From the NCBI RefSeq assembly GCF_002286965.1, contig NZ_NSKD01000005.1:124001-188000 (forward strand): a stretch of 64,000 nucleotides of DNA, in the 5' to 3' direction. The position numbers were made by a program, and so were the translations under genes. Each line of letters opens with the position of its first letter. Position 1 is the stretch's first letter. Below are positions 18,069 to 27,177 of this stretch, in pieces. The notes beneath the pieces are model-generated. The model saw only the letters and a list, made by a program, of their open reading frames with translations. It did not search any database and was not told where the DNA came from. The DNA comes from Halovibrio salipaludis. Its GTDB lineage: Bacteria; Pseudomonadota; Gammaproteobacteria; Pseudomonadales; Oleiphilaceae.

Positions 18069-18695
18069 TTACTCTTCGGGGCAGCGCCCGTGCAGCATGG
18101 TCCAGTAACCGAACAGGTTCACGGACTCGATCCGCTCCACGTTCAGGCCCACATTCTCAAGCACCGGCTCCATGGGGAAGTCCGGATCAAAGCCAAGCGG
18201 CGCGGCCCAGCGCGAGAGCGCGGATTCGAACCGGCGCACAAGGGGATTCTCCTTGGCGAAGTGGTTAACGAAGATCACGTCCGCGCCCGGCTTGGCAACC
18301 CGGCGGACTTCGCTCATCACCTTGTAGGGATCAGGCACCACGGAGAGCACGTACAGGACCATGATCTTGTCGAAGCTGTTGTCCGGGAAGTCCAGCGCTT
18401 CGGCGTCCATGTTGTACAGCTCGCAGTTGGTCAGGCCGTGCTTCTGGATGCGTTTCTCGGCCTTGTCGAGCATATCCTGTGAAATATCAACGCCAGTAAC
18501 ATGGATATCCACGTCATCGGGATATTCCGGCAGCGAAAGGCCTGTGCCCACGCCCAGCTCCAGGACATGATCCCCGGACTCAAACTGAAGAGAGTCCATG
18601 GCCACATGCCGGCCGTTCCGGAACACCAGCCCGAACACCCAGTCGTACACCGGTGCGTAACGCTTATAGGCACCCTTGATGCTGTCGTTGTCCAC
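18069..18695 (-). CDS. PmtA-like phosphatidylethanolamine N-methyltransferase
   Basis: A 208-residue class I SAM methyltransferase. It opens with AYKRYAPVYDWVFG, typical of the Rhodobacter-type PmtA that methylates phosphatidylethanolamine towards phosphatidylcholine. The SAM loop ELGVGTG lies at 46-52 and the acidic D of GVDIS follows at about 74. GTG start at 18695 with GGGAG 8 nt upstream. A close relative in the UbiE/Coq5 superfamily with another substrate cannot be excluded, so no symbol is given. It ends 25 nt before the LON-domain gene on the same strand. Confidence 0.8.
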   Translation of the reverse strand: MDNDSIKGAYKRYAPVYDWVFGLVFRNGRHVAMDSLQFESGDHVLELGVGTGLSLPEYPDDVDIHVTGVDISQDMLDKAEKRIQKHGLTNCELYNMDAEALDFPDNSFDKIMVLYVLSVVPDPYKVMSEVRRVAKPGADVIFVNHFAKENPLVRRFESALSRWAAPLGFDPDFPMEPVLENVGLNVERIESVNLFGYWTMLHGRCPEE

Positions 18696-18832
18696 TTTCT
18701 GTACTCCCTCGATTCAAGAAGGTTGATACAGTACCAATCACGGGTTCGCTCGTCATCTCCCATGGGGGCAGACAGTCGGATTACAGGCGCGTTATAGTTT
18801 CCGGATCGGCTCTGAATCCGGGTCATACCACC

Positions 18833-19171
18833 GTGACTGACAACCGTTTCTCCGAGGAAAGTGCCCTGAGCGCCGCCGAGGCGCTCCAGCATGTGCTCGC
18901 CAGCCGCACCCACAAACGCAAGGTTCTGGGGGAGGAACGTATTGTGCCCGGCCAGCTGGGTGAGGCCTTGGGCCTTCCGGACATCATCCACCGCCTTCAG
19001 AGCCGCAGCGGCCCGGTCCGCAACGAAGCCATGGAGCGCTTCGAAGCCATCTGGGAAACCCTCTCCGAGCGATCACGCCAGCGTGTTCGCGAGGCGCTCG
19101 GCTGGTACGACCCGCGCGAACTCGACTGGGAGGACCCGCGCTCCAACCGCCGCCCGGTCCAGGATCACTGA
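18833..19171 (+). CDS. Uncharacterised 112-residue protein
   Basis: I do not recognise this protein. It is hydrophilic and mostly helical, with no signal peptide, Cys or membrane span. The middle (LGEALGLPDIIHRLQSR) and the C-terminal third (SRQRVREALGWYDPRELDW) look like conserved blocks. It starts at a GTG (18833), 35 nt after a TATAGT -10-like hexamer at 18793-18798, and is divergent from the pmtA-like gene. It runs into the convergent EamA gene by 7 nt. Regular codon use argues for a real gene. Confidence 0.65.
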   Translation: MTDNRFSEESALSAAEALQHVLASRTHKRKVLGEERIVPGQLGEALGLPDIIHRLQSRSGPVRNEAMERFEAIWETLSERSRQRVREALGWYDPRELDWEDPRSNRRPVQDH

Positions 19172-20049
19172 CTGCGCGAGTGCACGTGCTGCTGCAGGTA
19201 GAGCCCGGTGATGACCAGTAGCAGCCCCACCACCGTTGACCCCAGGATCGGCTCGCCCACGATGAGCGCAATAAAGCCCAGCGACAGCGGGGGTGACAGA
19301 AAGATCAGGTTGCTCAGGCGCGAGGTATTGGTCGCCTTCTTCATCGCCAGCAGCCAGAGCACGAAGGCGATCCCCATCTCGAAGGCACCCACCCAGGCGG
19401 CTCCGGCCAGCCCCTTCCAGGCAGGCCACTGCCAGCCATCCCAGAGGGCCAGAACCAGGATCAACGGCCAGGCGACCAGGAAGTTCAGCAGCAGACCGGC
19501 AACCGGCTCGCGGGTATCACGGGTATTGAAGATCCAGTAGAACGCCCAGACCAGTGTGCTCAGAAGGGCCAGCACCACGCCCGGCCCGTTTGAGAGATCA
19601 AACGCCAGCGGATCCCCGCGCGTGGCGATGATGAAGACACCGCTGTAGCAGATCAGGCCGGCAAGGGCATCGACGGCCTTCAGCCGGTGGCCGAGAAACG
19701 GCACCGCCAGGTAGGTGAGCGTCAGGGCCCAGGTGTAGTTGATGGCCATCGCCTCCTGCGCCGGCAGCAGATCATAGGCGCCGAACAGCAGGATGTAGTA
19801 GAGGATCGGATTGATGAGTCCGAACCCGAGGGACAGCAGCAGCCCCTTCCGCCCCGGTCGCAGGGTCTCACCCAGGCGCCCCTGCCACGCCTGCCAGGCC
19901 ACGAGCACCAGTATGGAGAAGGTCACCCCCCAGAACATGAGCCCGGTGCGCGACAGGTGTTCCAGCGAGATCTTGAAGGCCGTCGCCGCCGTCGACCACA
20001 GCAGCACCGTGGTCACGCCCAGGATCATGGCCTGGCGCTGATCCTTCAT
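19165..20049 (-). CDS. EamA (DMT superfamily) transporter
   Basis: A 294-residue inner-membrane protein with about ten hydrophobic spans arranged as two EamA repeats (about residues 8-135 and 145-285). DMT carriers export or import small metabolites; the substrate cannot be read from sequence. The start ATG at 20049 lies one base after the stop of the thioesterase gene, so these are probably co-expressed. The C-terminus ends in a short basic tail, HVHSRSQ. Confidence 0.9.
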   Translation of the reverse strand: MKDQRQAMILGVTTVLLWSTAATAFKISLEHLSRTGLMFWGVTFSILVLVAWQAWQGRLGETLRPGRKGLLLSLGFGLINPILYYILLFGAYDLLPAQEAMAINYTWALTLTYLAVPFLGHRLKAVDALAGLICYSGVFIIATRGDPLAFDLSNGPGVVLALLSTLVWAFYWIFNTRDTREPVAGLLLNFLVAWPLILVLALWDGWQWPAWKGLAGAAWVGAFEMGIAFVLWLLAMKKATNTSRLSNLIFLSPPLSLGFIALIVGEPILGSTVVGLLLVITGLYLQQHVHSRSQ

Positions 20050-20050
20050 G

Positions 20051-20839
20051 TCAGGCGAAAACCGTGACCGTCTGCTGGCTGCGGGCCACCAGCTCGCCCT
20101 CGGCGGTCCAGATGCCGGCCCGGGTAAGGCCATAGCCGTCCCTGGCCTGATCAATGGTGGCGCGGTAGAGCAGCCAGTCCGAGGGGGCAATGGAGGGCAT
20201 GGGGTGCACCAGCTCCATGGTCCAGCTCAGGGTACTGGCGGGCGCCGGCTGGCTGAGGTGCGGCAGCACGGCCGGGGGCCAGGTATCGACCAGGGCCACC
20301 AGGTGCGAGTGGGTGATGGCCTGCGGCGCCTCGTGGAAACGCATCCAGCCTCCCATGGTGCGGTCGCTTGAGCCGCTGAACGGAAACCCGCCGAGACAGA
20401 ACCGCAGATCGTAGTGGCGCATGAAGTCAGGGGTTACGCCCTCGATCTGCGGCATGGGTTGCGCGGACCCGGGATCCGGTGCCGTTGGGGCCGGCTCCTG
20501 ATCCACCGAGACCACGGACTCCCGGCCGGACCCGAAACTGCCCATGGCCACCATGACAGTGTCACCGCCCTGGTGGATACGGCTCTCCACCTGGGTTACC
20601 GCCTTGCCCTGGCGCAGGATCTCCGCACTCACATCAACGGGCTGGTCCGGCGCCGCCGGTCCCACGAAGGAAACCGCCAGCGAGCGCAGTGGCCGCTCAT
20701 CCACCAGCTGACCCCGCATGGCTTCATGGGCCATGGCCGCCAGAAGCCCGCCAAAGGTGGCACGCCCCTGCCCCCAGTCCGGGGTCAGATCGGCCCGCCC
20801 TTCCCGGGCGGCGTGCATCAGGTTGTCGAAATCACTCAT
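20051..20839 (-). CDS. Acyl-CoA thioesterase, TesB-like double hot-dog
   Basis: A 262-residue protein with two hot-dog halves: an N-terminal half with FGGLLAAMAHEAM and PLRSLAVSFVGP, and a C-terminal half with a TLSWTMELVHPMP strand and the DGYGLTRAGIWTAEGELVARS block typical of TesB-like thioesterases. It probably hydrolyses a fatty or dicarboxylic acyl-CoA; the chain preference is unknown. It follows folA with TGA and ATG abutting. Confidence 0.85.
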   Translation of the reverse strand: MSDFDNLMHAAREGRADLTPDWGQGRATFGGLLAAMAHEAMRGQLVDERPLRSLAVSFVGPAAPDQPVDVSAEILRQGKAVTQVESRIHQGGDTVMVAMGSFGSGRESVVSVDQEPAPTAPDPGSAQPMPQIEGVTPDFMRHYDLRFCLGGFPFSGSSDRTMGGWMRFHEAPQAITHSHLVALVDTWPPAVLPHLSQPAPASTLSWTMELVHPMPSIAPSDWLLYRATIDQARDGYGLTRAGIWTAEGELVARSQQTVTVFA

Positions 20840-21352
20840 TCAGACCTCTCCCCGGTCGTAAACAACAATGCTGTAAGGGTAGCGGTTGGCTTCCTCGCCA
20901 CCGGCATGATCCACGCGTGAAACCTCCTCCCAGCGGCTGAGATCCACCTCCGGGAAAAAGGTATCGCCGTCCACCTCCGCGTGGACCTCGGTGAGATAGA
21001 GCCGGTCCGCGACCGGCAGTGCCTCGGCGTAGATCTGGGCGCCACCAATCACCACGGCCTCCTCGGCGCCATCGATCAGCCCCTGCTGTTGTGCCTGTTC
21101 CAGAGCCGCCTCCAGGGAGTGCACCACACAGACGCCCTCGCCCGACCAGGCGGTATCCCGGGTCACCACGATGTTGCTGCGCCCGGGAAGCGGGCGACCA
21201 ATGGATTCGTGGGTGCGGCGTCCCATGATGATGGGCTTGCCCATGGTGGCCTGTTTGAAGTACTGGAGCTCCTCGGGCAGATACCAGGGAAGACGGTTGT
21301 TACGGCCGATCACCCGGTTCCGGGCCATGGCGACCATCAGTGCAGTGCGCAT
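20840..21352 (-). CDS. folA: Dihydrofolate reductase
   Basis: Reduces dihydrofolate to tetrahydrofolate with NADPH. The 170-residue protein carries MVAMARNRVIGRNNRLPWYLPEEL (Met20 loop and catalytic acidic residue), GKPIIMGRRTHESIGRPLPGR and the C-terminal DGDTFFPE motif. It lies 9 nt after thyA, and the two enzymes share the folate cycle: ThyA makes dihydrofolate, which FolA recycles. Confidence 0.97.
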   Translation of the reverse strand: MRTALMVAMARNRVIGRNNRLPWYLPEELQYFKQATMGKPIIMGRRTHESIGRPLPGRSNIVVTRDTAWSGEGVCVVHSLEAALEQAQQQGLIDGAEEAVVIGGAQIYAEALPVADRLYLTEVHAEVDGDTFFPEVDLSRWEEVSRVDHAGGEEANRYPYSIVVYDRGEV

Positions 21353-21361
21353 GAACAGACC

Positions 21362-22201
21362 TCAGATGGCGATGGGAGCACGGATCACCGGATACGGATC
21401 ATACCCCGTAATACGGAAATCCTCTTCCCTGTACTCAAAAAGATTCGGCGGGCAGCGTTGCAGCGCCAGCTCCGGCAGCGGGCCCGGCGTGCGGCGCAGC
21501 TGCTCGTAAACAATGTCGTCGGTCAGGTGATTCTGATACAGGTGCACATCCCCGAAGGTATGCACGAAATCCCCGGGCTCCAGGCCGGCCTGCTGGGCCA
21601 TCATGCAGGTGAGCAGGCTGTAGGAGGCGATGTTGAACGGCACCCCCAGAAAAAGGTCGGCACTGCGCTGGTAGAGCTGGCAGGAAAGCCGTCCGTTCTC
21701 AACGAAGAACTGGAACAGGCAGTGACAGGGCGCCAGCGCCATCCGGCCCGCGTGCACGTTCTCCTGCGGGCCCATGGACTCATCCGGCAGCTCCGCCGGG
21801 TTCCAGGCCGTCACCACCAGCCGCCGTGACTCGGGTCGGTTGCGGATGCCCTCCAGCACCTCGCTGATCTGGTCCACGGTGCTGCCATCCGGGCACTGCC
21901 AGCTGCGCCACTGCTTGCCGTAGATCGGCCCCAGATCTCCCTCTTCCGTGGCCCATTCGTTCCAGATTGAGACGTTATGCTGCTGCAGCTCACGGTTGTC
22001 GGTTGAGCCGCGCAGGAACCACAGGAGTTCATGGATGATGCTGCGCACATGGACCTTCTTGGTGGTCAGCAGTGGAAAGCCTTCTCCCAGATCAAAACGC
22101 AGCTGACGCCCGAAGACGGAGCGGGTTCCCACCCCCGTGCGGTCGCCCCTGTCGACGCCGTTATCAATCACATCGCGCATCAGCGCCAGATAGGATTCCA
22201 T
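21362..22201 (-). CDS. thyA: Thymidylate synthase
   Basis: Methylates dUMP to dTMP using methylene-tetrahydrofolate. The 279-residue protein has the nucleophile Cys159 in LAPCH, the substrate Arg loop [12 protein letters not shown] (20-31) and the terminal motif [12 protein letters not shown]. It is about 15 residues longer than E. coli ThyA owing to an insertion near 85-105. ATG abuts the lgt stop, in the conserved order lgt-thyA-folA. Confidence 0.97.
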   Translation of the reverse strand: MESYLALMRDVIDNGVDRGDRTGVGTRSVFGRQLRFDLGEGFPLLTTKKVHVRSIIHELLWFLRGSTDNRELQQHNVSIWNEWATEEGDLGPIYGKQWRSWQCPDGSTVDQISEVLEGIRNRPESRRLVVTAWNPAELPDESMGPQENVHAGRMALAPCHCLFQFFVENGRLSCQLYQRSADLFLGVPFNIASYSLLTCMMAQQAGLEPGDFVHTFGDVHLYQNHLTDDIVYEQLRRTPGPLPELALQRCPPNLFEYREEDFRITGYDPYPVIRAPIAI

Positions 22202-22999
22202 TCAGGCGGTCCTCCCCTGTCGATAGGCCAGAAACAGCAGAATGGCGCCGGCCACGATCATGGGCACGGACAGGACCTGCCCCATGGTCATCCAGTCCAG
22301 CAGCACAAAGCCCAGATGGGCATCAGGCTCGCGGTAGAACTCGGCCACGGAACGCAGTACCCCGTAACCGGCCAGGAAAAGCCCGGAGACCGCCATGCGT
22401 GGCCGCGGCCTGGCGGAGAACCACCAGAGCACCACAAACAGCAGCACCCCCTCAAGCGCGAACTGGTACAGCTGCGAGGGATGGCGCGGCAGCGCATCCC
22501 CGGCCTGGGGAAACACCATGGCCCAGGGCAGTTCCGGCGACGTGGGGCGCCCCCAGAGTTCACCGTTGATGAAGTTGCCCAACCGCCCCAGGCCCAGGCC
22601 CACAGGGATAACCGGTGCGATGAAATCCGCGATGTTGAAGAACCCGGTGCCGATACGGCGGGCGAACATCAGCATGGCGGCCAGCACACCGATGAGGCCG
22701 CCATGGAAGGACATACCACCTTCCCAGATCTGGACAAGCCAGAGCGGTTCCGCGAGGAAGCGTTCAAAGTGATAGAACAGCACGTAGCCGAAGCGCCCGC
22801 CGAGGATCACACCCAGGGCCATATAGAACAGCAGGTCCCCCAGCTGCTCGGCGTTGACCGGTGAATCCGGGCGGCTTGTACGCAGCCGCGCCAGAGCCCA
22901 ACCCCCGACGAAGGCGACCAGGTAGGTCAGCCCGTACCAGTGGATGTCCAGAGGGCCCAGGGAAACAGCGACCGGATCGAATTGCGGATGTACCAGCAT
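22202..22999 (-). CDS. lgt: Phosphatidylglycerol-prolipoprotein diacylglyceryl transferase
   Basis: Attaches diacylglycerol to the lipobox Cys of prolipoproteins in the inner membrane; its likely clients here include RlpA and LpoA. The 265-residue protein has about seven hydrophobic spans, the essential signature GRLGNFINGELWGR and the RHPSQLYQF segment. It ends directly at the thyA start. Confidence 0.97.
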   Translation of the reverse strand: MLVHPQFDPVAVSLGPLDIHWYGLTYLVAFVGGWALARLRTSRPDSPVNAEQLGDLLFYMALGVILGGRFGYVLFYHFERFLAEPLWLVQIWEGGMSFHGGLIGVLAAMLMFARRIGTGFFNIADFIAPVIPVGLGLGRLGNFINGELWGRPTSPELPWAMVFPQAGDALPRHPSQLYQFALEGVLLFVVLWWFSARPRPRMAVSGLFLAGYGVLRSVAEFYREPDAHLGFVLLDWMTMGQVLSVPMIVAGAILLFLAYRQGRTA

Positions 23000-23006
23000 G
23001 AGACCT

Positions 23007-23807
23007 TCAACCTGAAATCAGAAACCGCACACCAATCACCACCAGCAGCAGCGCGAACAGGCGCTTGAGCCAGCGCTCATCCAGACGGTGTGCCAACAGC
23101 GCCCCGACGCGGGCGAAGGGAACGCTCATCAGTACGATACCCAGCAGCGCCGGCAGGAACACGAACCCGACACTGTAGGCCGGAAGTCCCTCACGCCCCC
23201 AGCCCACGGCCATGTTCGTCAATGCTCCGGAGACCGCGATGGGAAGGCCGCAGGCCGCCGATGTGCCCACCGCATGCTGCATGCGGACCCCCACCCACGT
23301 CAGGTAGGGCACCGTCAGTGTACCGCCCCCAATCCCGACAATGGCGGAAAGCCAGCCGATGCCACCGCCCACGCCGCCCAGTTCCGCTTTCGCGGGCTGG
23401 CGGTCAGACGCCATTGGGGACCAGCCGGTCACCATCTTAGCGGCAACCAGGAGCACAAAGACACCAATGATCCCCTGAAGCATCTCGCCGCTGAGAAGCC
23501 CGGCCGTTACCGCGCCCAACGCGGCCCCCAGCAGTATACCCGCGGCCATGGGCCGGAACAGGTCCCAGCGGACGGCGCCCTTGCCGTGGTGGGTTCGGAT
23601 GGAACTCAGGGAGGTGAACACGACCGTGGCCAGCGAGGTGCCGACAGCCAGGTGCGCGGAAATATTCCCGCTGATGCCCTGCCAGTCAAACGCAAACACC
23701 AGCGCGGGGACGATGATGAGCCCGCCCCCGATCCCGAAAAGACCGGCCAGCGTACCAGCAACGGCGCCCAGTCCCAGATAGAAAGCCAGTGCTTCGAGGA
23801 TGCCCAT
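23007..23807 (-). CDS. TauE/SafE family permease
   Basis: A 266-residue membrane protein with about eight spans and two copies of the family motif (GLFGIGGGLIIVP near residue 20 and IVGIGGGTLTVPYL near 155). Members export sulfite, sulfonates or related anions; the actual substrate is unknown. I use ATG 23807 because the family starts just before the first span; an ATG at 23843 is possible. It is separated from lgt by 7 nt and diverges from xseB. Confidence 0.88.
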   Translation of the reverse strand: MGILEALAFYLGLGAVAGTLAGLFGIGGGLIIVPALVFAFDWQGISGNISAHLAVGTSLATVVFTSLSSIRTHHGKGAVRWDLFRPMAAGILLGAALGAVTAGLLSGEMLQGIIGVFVLLVAAKMVTGWSPMASDRQPAKAELGGVGGGIGWLSAIVGIGGGTLTVPYLTWVGVRMQHAVGTSAACGLPIAVSGALTNMAVGWGREGLPAYSVGFVFLPALLGIVLMSVPFARVGALLAHRLDERWLKRLFALLLVVIGVRFLISG

Positions 23808-23881
23808 CCGATTGCGATTCCGTTGTCCGATAAAGCCCGGCATGGTACCAGAGGATTGGACCAGCCGCAGGCCCGGCGCGG

Positions 23882-23909
23882 GTGACGGGACCAGCGGGCA
23901 TGCTACAAT
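23882..23909 (+). promoter_or_regulatory. Predicted xseB-ispA promoter
   Basis: GTGACG (23882-23887) and TACAAT (23904-23909) are separated by 16 nt, and TGC before the -10 gives an extended -10. The transcript would have a roughly 40-nt leader before the xseB ATG. Confidence 0.55.
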
Positions 23910-23956
23910 CCGGTGGTTCACCCGGTGGTGGCACCGGCGGCAACGGGAGGGGATGC

Positions 23957-24226
23957 ATGAGTGACAGCGACAGCAGCAACAGTGACAGCGGCAATGCCGC
24001 CACCTTCGAGGCGAGCATCCAGGAGCTGGAATCCCTGGTGCGCAAGCTCGAACAGGGGGACATGCCGCTGGAGGAATCCCTGAAGGCGTTCGAGCGCGGG
24101 GTTCAGCTCACCCGCTCATGCCAGCAGTCATTACGCGATGCGGAGCAGCGGGTGGAGCAGGTCATCGAGAACAGCCAGGGCGAGCTTGAAACACGCCCCT
24201 TCCCGGAGGACAGCTCCGAGGCATGA
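23957..24226 (+). CDS. xseB: Exodeoxyribonuclease VII small subunit
   Basis: XseB assembles with XseA into the single-strand-specific exonuclease VII. The 89-residue protein has a Ser/Asp-rich N-terminal tail of about 15 residues, then the conserved helical hairpin FEASIQELESLVRKLE and LEESLKAFERGVQL. The ATG at 23957 follows a GGGAGGGG site. The last bases overlap ispA by 4 nt (ATGA). The large subunit is not in this window. Confidence 0.96.
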   Translation: MSDSDSSNSDSGNAATFEASIQELESLVRKLEQGDMPLEESLKAFERGVQLTRSCQQSLRDAEQRVEQVIENSQGELETRPFPEDSSEA

Positions 24227-25104
24227 CCGTCGACGCCTTTCTCAGCGACACCCGTCAGCGTTTGGAACTCGCCCTGGAACAGGCGCTTCCAGACCCGGAC
24301 ACCGAGCCCCGCCGCCTTCACCAGGCCATGCGCCACGCGGTCCTCGGTGGCGGCAAACGCCTGCGCCCCGCGCTGGTGCTGGCGGCGTGCCGCTGTGCCG
24401 GGGAAAGCAGCAATGACGGGGCCCTGCCCGCCGCAGTGGCGGTTGAACTCATCCATGCTTACTCCCTGGTACACGATGACCTGCCGGCAATGGATGACGA
24501 CCATCTCCGCCGCGGGCAGCCCACCTGCCACGTAGCGTTCGATGAGGCTACCGCCATCCTCACCGGGGATGCCCTCCAGACGCTTGCCTTCGAGACGCTT
24601 TCCGGCACTGACCGGCCGGCGGCAACGGTAGTGGCCATGATCCGGGAACTCTCCGCCGCCTCCGGCCACAGGGGCATGGCGGGAGGACAGGCACTGGATC
24701 TGGACGCCACCGGCGCCCATCCCTCCATGGACGCCCTTGAGGCGCTGCACCGGCGCAAGACCGGGGCGCTCATCGAGGCCTCGCTGGTGCTCGGCGCCCA
24801 CTGCGGCGCGGGCGATGAAGCGCTCATCGCCTCCCTGCGGGCCTTCGGGCGCAGCATCGGACTCGCCTTCCAGGTACAGGATGACATCCTGGATGTGGAG
24901 GGCAGCGCCTCCGTAACCGGCAAGCCCCAGGGGTCGGACACGGCTTCGGATAAAGCCACCTATACGGCACTTCTGGGAATGGAAGGCGCCCGCGAACGGC
25001 TGGATGCGCTTCACCGGGATGCCCTGGGCCACTTGGAACGGATTCCCGGGGACACTTCCCTGCTCGCCGCACTGGCCGCTTTCATCATCGAGCGCAACCA
25101 CTGA
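24223..25104 (+). CDS. ispA: Farnesyl diphosphate synthase
   Basis: Condenses IPP with DMAPP and GPP to C15 farnesyl diphosphate for ubiquinone, undecaprenyl and other isoprenoids. The 293-residue protein has the first aspartate-rich motif DDLPAMDD at 85-92 with Tyr80 five residues before it, and the second motif DDILD near 223-227. The GGKRLRPA segment binds IPP. It is in the operon xseB-ispA-dxs. Confidence 0.96.
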   Translation: MTVDAFLSDTRQRLELALEQALPDPDTEPRRLHQAMRHAVLGGGKRLRPALVLAACRCAGESSNDGALPAAVAVELIHAYSLVHDDLPAMDDDHLRRGQPTCHVAFDEATAILTGDALQTLAFETLSGTDRPAATVVAMIRELSAASGHRGMAGGQALDLDATGAHPSMDALEALHRRKTGALIEASLVLGAHCGAGDEALIASLRAFGRSIGLAFQVQDDILDVEGSASVTGKPQGSDTASDKATYTALLGMEGARERLDALHRDALGHLERIPGDTSLLAALAAFIIERNH

Positions 25105-25182
25105 CAACCCCTGTTGTCACTGCCGTATTGGTGGGCTTATGGTGCCGGGAAACGCGGAACTGATTCTCCGCGCCGATTTCTC

Positions 25183-25188
25183 TATAAT
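25183..25188 (+). promoter_or_regulatory. Candidate -10 element for dxs
   Basis: A perfect TATAAT lies 42 nt before the dxs ATG in the 125-nt gap after ispA. A -35 is weak (CTGATT, 17-nt spacing). dxs may have this promoter in addition to read-through from xseB. Confidence 0.5.
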
Positions 25189-25229
25189 GCGGGATTACCG
25201 TCAGGAACCGCCAAGGCAGCAAGGCCCGG

Positions 25230-27158
25230 ATGCAGGACAAGACCGTTTTCAACAGCATACCCACGCAGCGCCCGGAGACGCCCCTGCTGGATCGCGTCAA
25301 CACGCCGGAACAGCTGCGCACGCTCGGCCGTGACCAGCTGGTACCGCTGGCACGCGAACTGCGGGCCTTCCTGCTGTGGTCCGTGGGCCAGTCCGGCGGC
25401 CATTTCGGGGCCGGGCTCGGGGTAGTGGAACTGACCCTGGCGCTGCACTACATCTTTGAGACACCAGAGGACCGCCTGGTCTGGGATGTGGGTCACCAGG
25501 CCTACCCGCACAAGATCCTGACCGGACGCCGCGAACAGCTGCGGACCATCCGCAAGAAGGACGGCCTGGCCGCCTTCCCCAACCGCGACGAAAGCCCCTA
25601 CGACCACTTCGGGGTGGGCCATTCCAGCACCTCCATCAGCGCGGCCCTGGGCATGGCCCTGGCCGCCCGCCAGCAGGGGCGGAACCGCAAGGGCATCGCG
25701 GTCATGGGCGATGGCGCCATGACCGCCGGCATGGCCTTCGAGGCCCTGACCCATGCGGCGGACGTGCGCGCCAACCTGCTGGTGGTGCTGAACGACAACG
25801 AGATGTCCATCTCCCACAACGTGGGTGGACTCTCCAACTACTTCGGACGGCTCCTGGCGAGCCGGACCTACAATCAGGTCCGCGACAGCAGCAAGCGCGC
25901 ACTGGCCAACACTCCCGGGCTCAAGGCCCTGGTGCGCCGCACCGAGGAGCACTTCAAGGGCATGCTCGCCCCGGGCACCCTGTTCGAGGAGATGGGCTTC
26001 AACTACATCGGCCCCATCGACGGCCACGACCTGCCGCTGCTGCTGGAAACCCTCGACACAATCAGTCAGCTGGACGGGCCCCAGTTCCTGCATGTGGTGA
26101 CCACCAAGGGCAAGGGCTTTGGGCCCGCCGAATCCGATCCGGTGGGCTACCACGCCATCAACAAGATCGAGCCGGCACCGCCTGTCCAGCCGGCGGACGC
26201 CCCGAAGAAGCCCAAGTATTCGAACATCTTCGGCCAGTGGCTGTGCGACATGGCCGAACAGGATAACCGGGTGATGGGCATTACCCCGGCCATGCGCGAG
26301 GGCTCGGACCTGGTGGCTTTCTCTGAACGCTTCCCGGAGCGCTATTTCGATGTGGCCATTGCCGAACAGCACGCGGTCACGCTGGCCGCCGGCATGGCCT
26401 GTGATGGCGCCAAGCCCGTGGTGGCCATCTACTCCACCTTCCTGCAGCGGGCCTACGACCAGCTGATCCATGACGTCGCCCTGCAGAACCTGGACGTGCT
26501 CTTCGCCCTGGACCGCGCCGGTCAGGTGGGCGAGGACGGCCCCACCCACGCGGGCGCCTTCGACCTGACCTACCTGCGCTGCGTGCCCAACATGGTGGTC
26601 ATGGCGCCTTCGGACGAGAACGAGACCCGGCACATGCTCTACACCGGCTGGTGCCATGAAGGGCCGGCCGCCGTACGCTATCCCCGGGGCACCGGCCCGG
26701 GCGCGGCCGTCGATGAACACATGGAAGCACTGCCCCTGGGGCGTGGTGTTGTACGCCGTGAGGGTAGCCGTGTGGCCATCCTGGCTTTCGGAGCCATGGT
26801 CACGCCCGCGCTTGAAGTGGCGGAGTCACTGGATGCCACGGTGGCGGACATGCGCTTCGTGAAACCGCTGGACACGGCACTGGTGGAGAAGCTGGCGGCC
26901 AGTCACGAGCTGCTGGTGACCATCGAGGAGAACATGGTGGCCGGTGGTGCCGGCAGTGGCGTCTCGGAACACCTGCATGCCGCCGGTGTGGGCGTGGATC
27001 TGCTTCAGCTGGGTCTGCCCGACCGTTTCATCGACCATGGCAAGCCCGCAGAGCAGCTGGCGGACGCCGGGCTCGATGCGGAGAGCATCCAGAGTGCCAT
27101 CAGCCAGCGCCTTTCCCGGAACAGCGGCGACAGCGGCCTCGCCATCGCCCAGACCTGA
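25230..27158 (+). CDS. dxs: 1-deoxy-D-xylulose-5-phosphate synthase
   Basis: TPP-dependent first enzyme of the MEP isoprenoid pathway: pyruvate plus glyceraldehyde 3-phosphate to DXP. The 642-residue protein has the TPP motif beginning GDGAMTAG and ending NDNEMSIS, the catalytic Glu in [10 protein letters not shown] and the GRAGVVGED-like [19 protein letters not shown] lies 5 nt before the ATG. It supplies the pathway that ispA extends. Confidence 0.97.
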   Translation: MQDKTVFNSIPTQRPETPLLDRVNTPEQLRTLGRDQLVPLARELRAFLLWSVGQSGGHFGAGLGVVELTLALHYIFETPEDRLVWDVGHQAYPHKILTGRREQLRTIRKKDGLAAFPNRDESPYDHFGVGHSSTSISAALGMALAARQQGRNRKGIAVMGDGAMTAGMAFEALTHAADVRANLLVVLNDNEMSISHNVGGLSNYFGRLLASRTYNQVRDSSKRALANTPGLKALVRRTEEHFKGMLAPGTLFEEMGFNYIGPIDGHDLPLLLETLDTISQLDGPQFLHVVTTKGKGFGPAESDPVGYHAINKIEPAPPVQPADAPKKPKYSNIFGQWLCDMAEQDNRVMGITPAMREGSDLVAFSERFPERYFDVAIAEQHAVTLAAGMACDGAKPVVAIYSTFLQRAYDQLIHDVALQNLDVLFALDRAGQVGEDGPTHAGAFDLTYLRCVPNMVVMAPSDENETRHMLYTGWCHEGPAAVRYPRGTGPGAAVDEHMEALPLGRGVVRREGSRVAILAFGAMVTPALEVAESLDATVADMRFVKPLDTALVEKLAASHELLVTIEENMVAGGAGSGVSEHLHAAGVGVDLLQLGLPDRFIDHGKPAEQLADAGLDAESIQSAISQRLSRNSGDSGLAIAQT

Positions 27159-27159
27159 C

Positions 27160-27177
27160 CCCTCACTCCTGTGAGGG
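27160..27177. terminator. Hairpin at dxs/ribA convergent ends
   Basis: CCCTCAC and GTGAGGG form a perfect 7-bp stem with a 4-nt loop, spanning the last bases of ribA including its stop. No T tract follows on either side, so it may block transcription only weakly or protect both 3' ends. Confidence 0.4.

Noticed and set aside
20840-22201. A mobile element carrying folA-thyA (as in phages)
   Set aside because: The genes are chromosomal type, in the conserved lgt-thyA-folA order, with the same base composition as their neighbours and no integrase or attachment sites.
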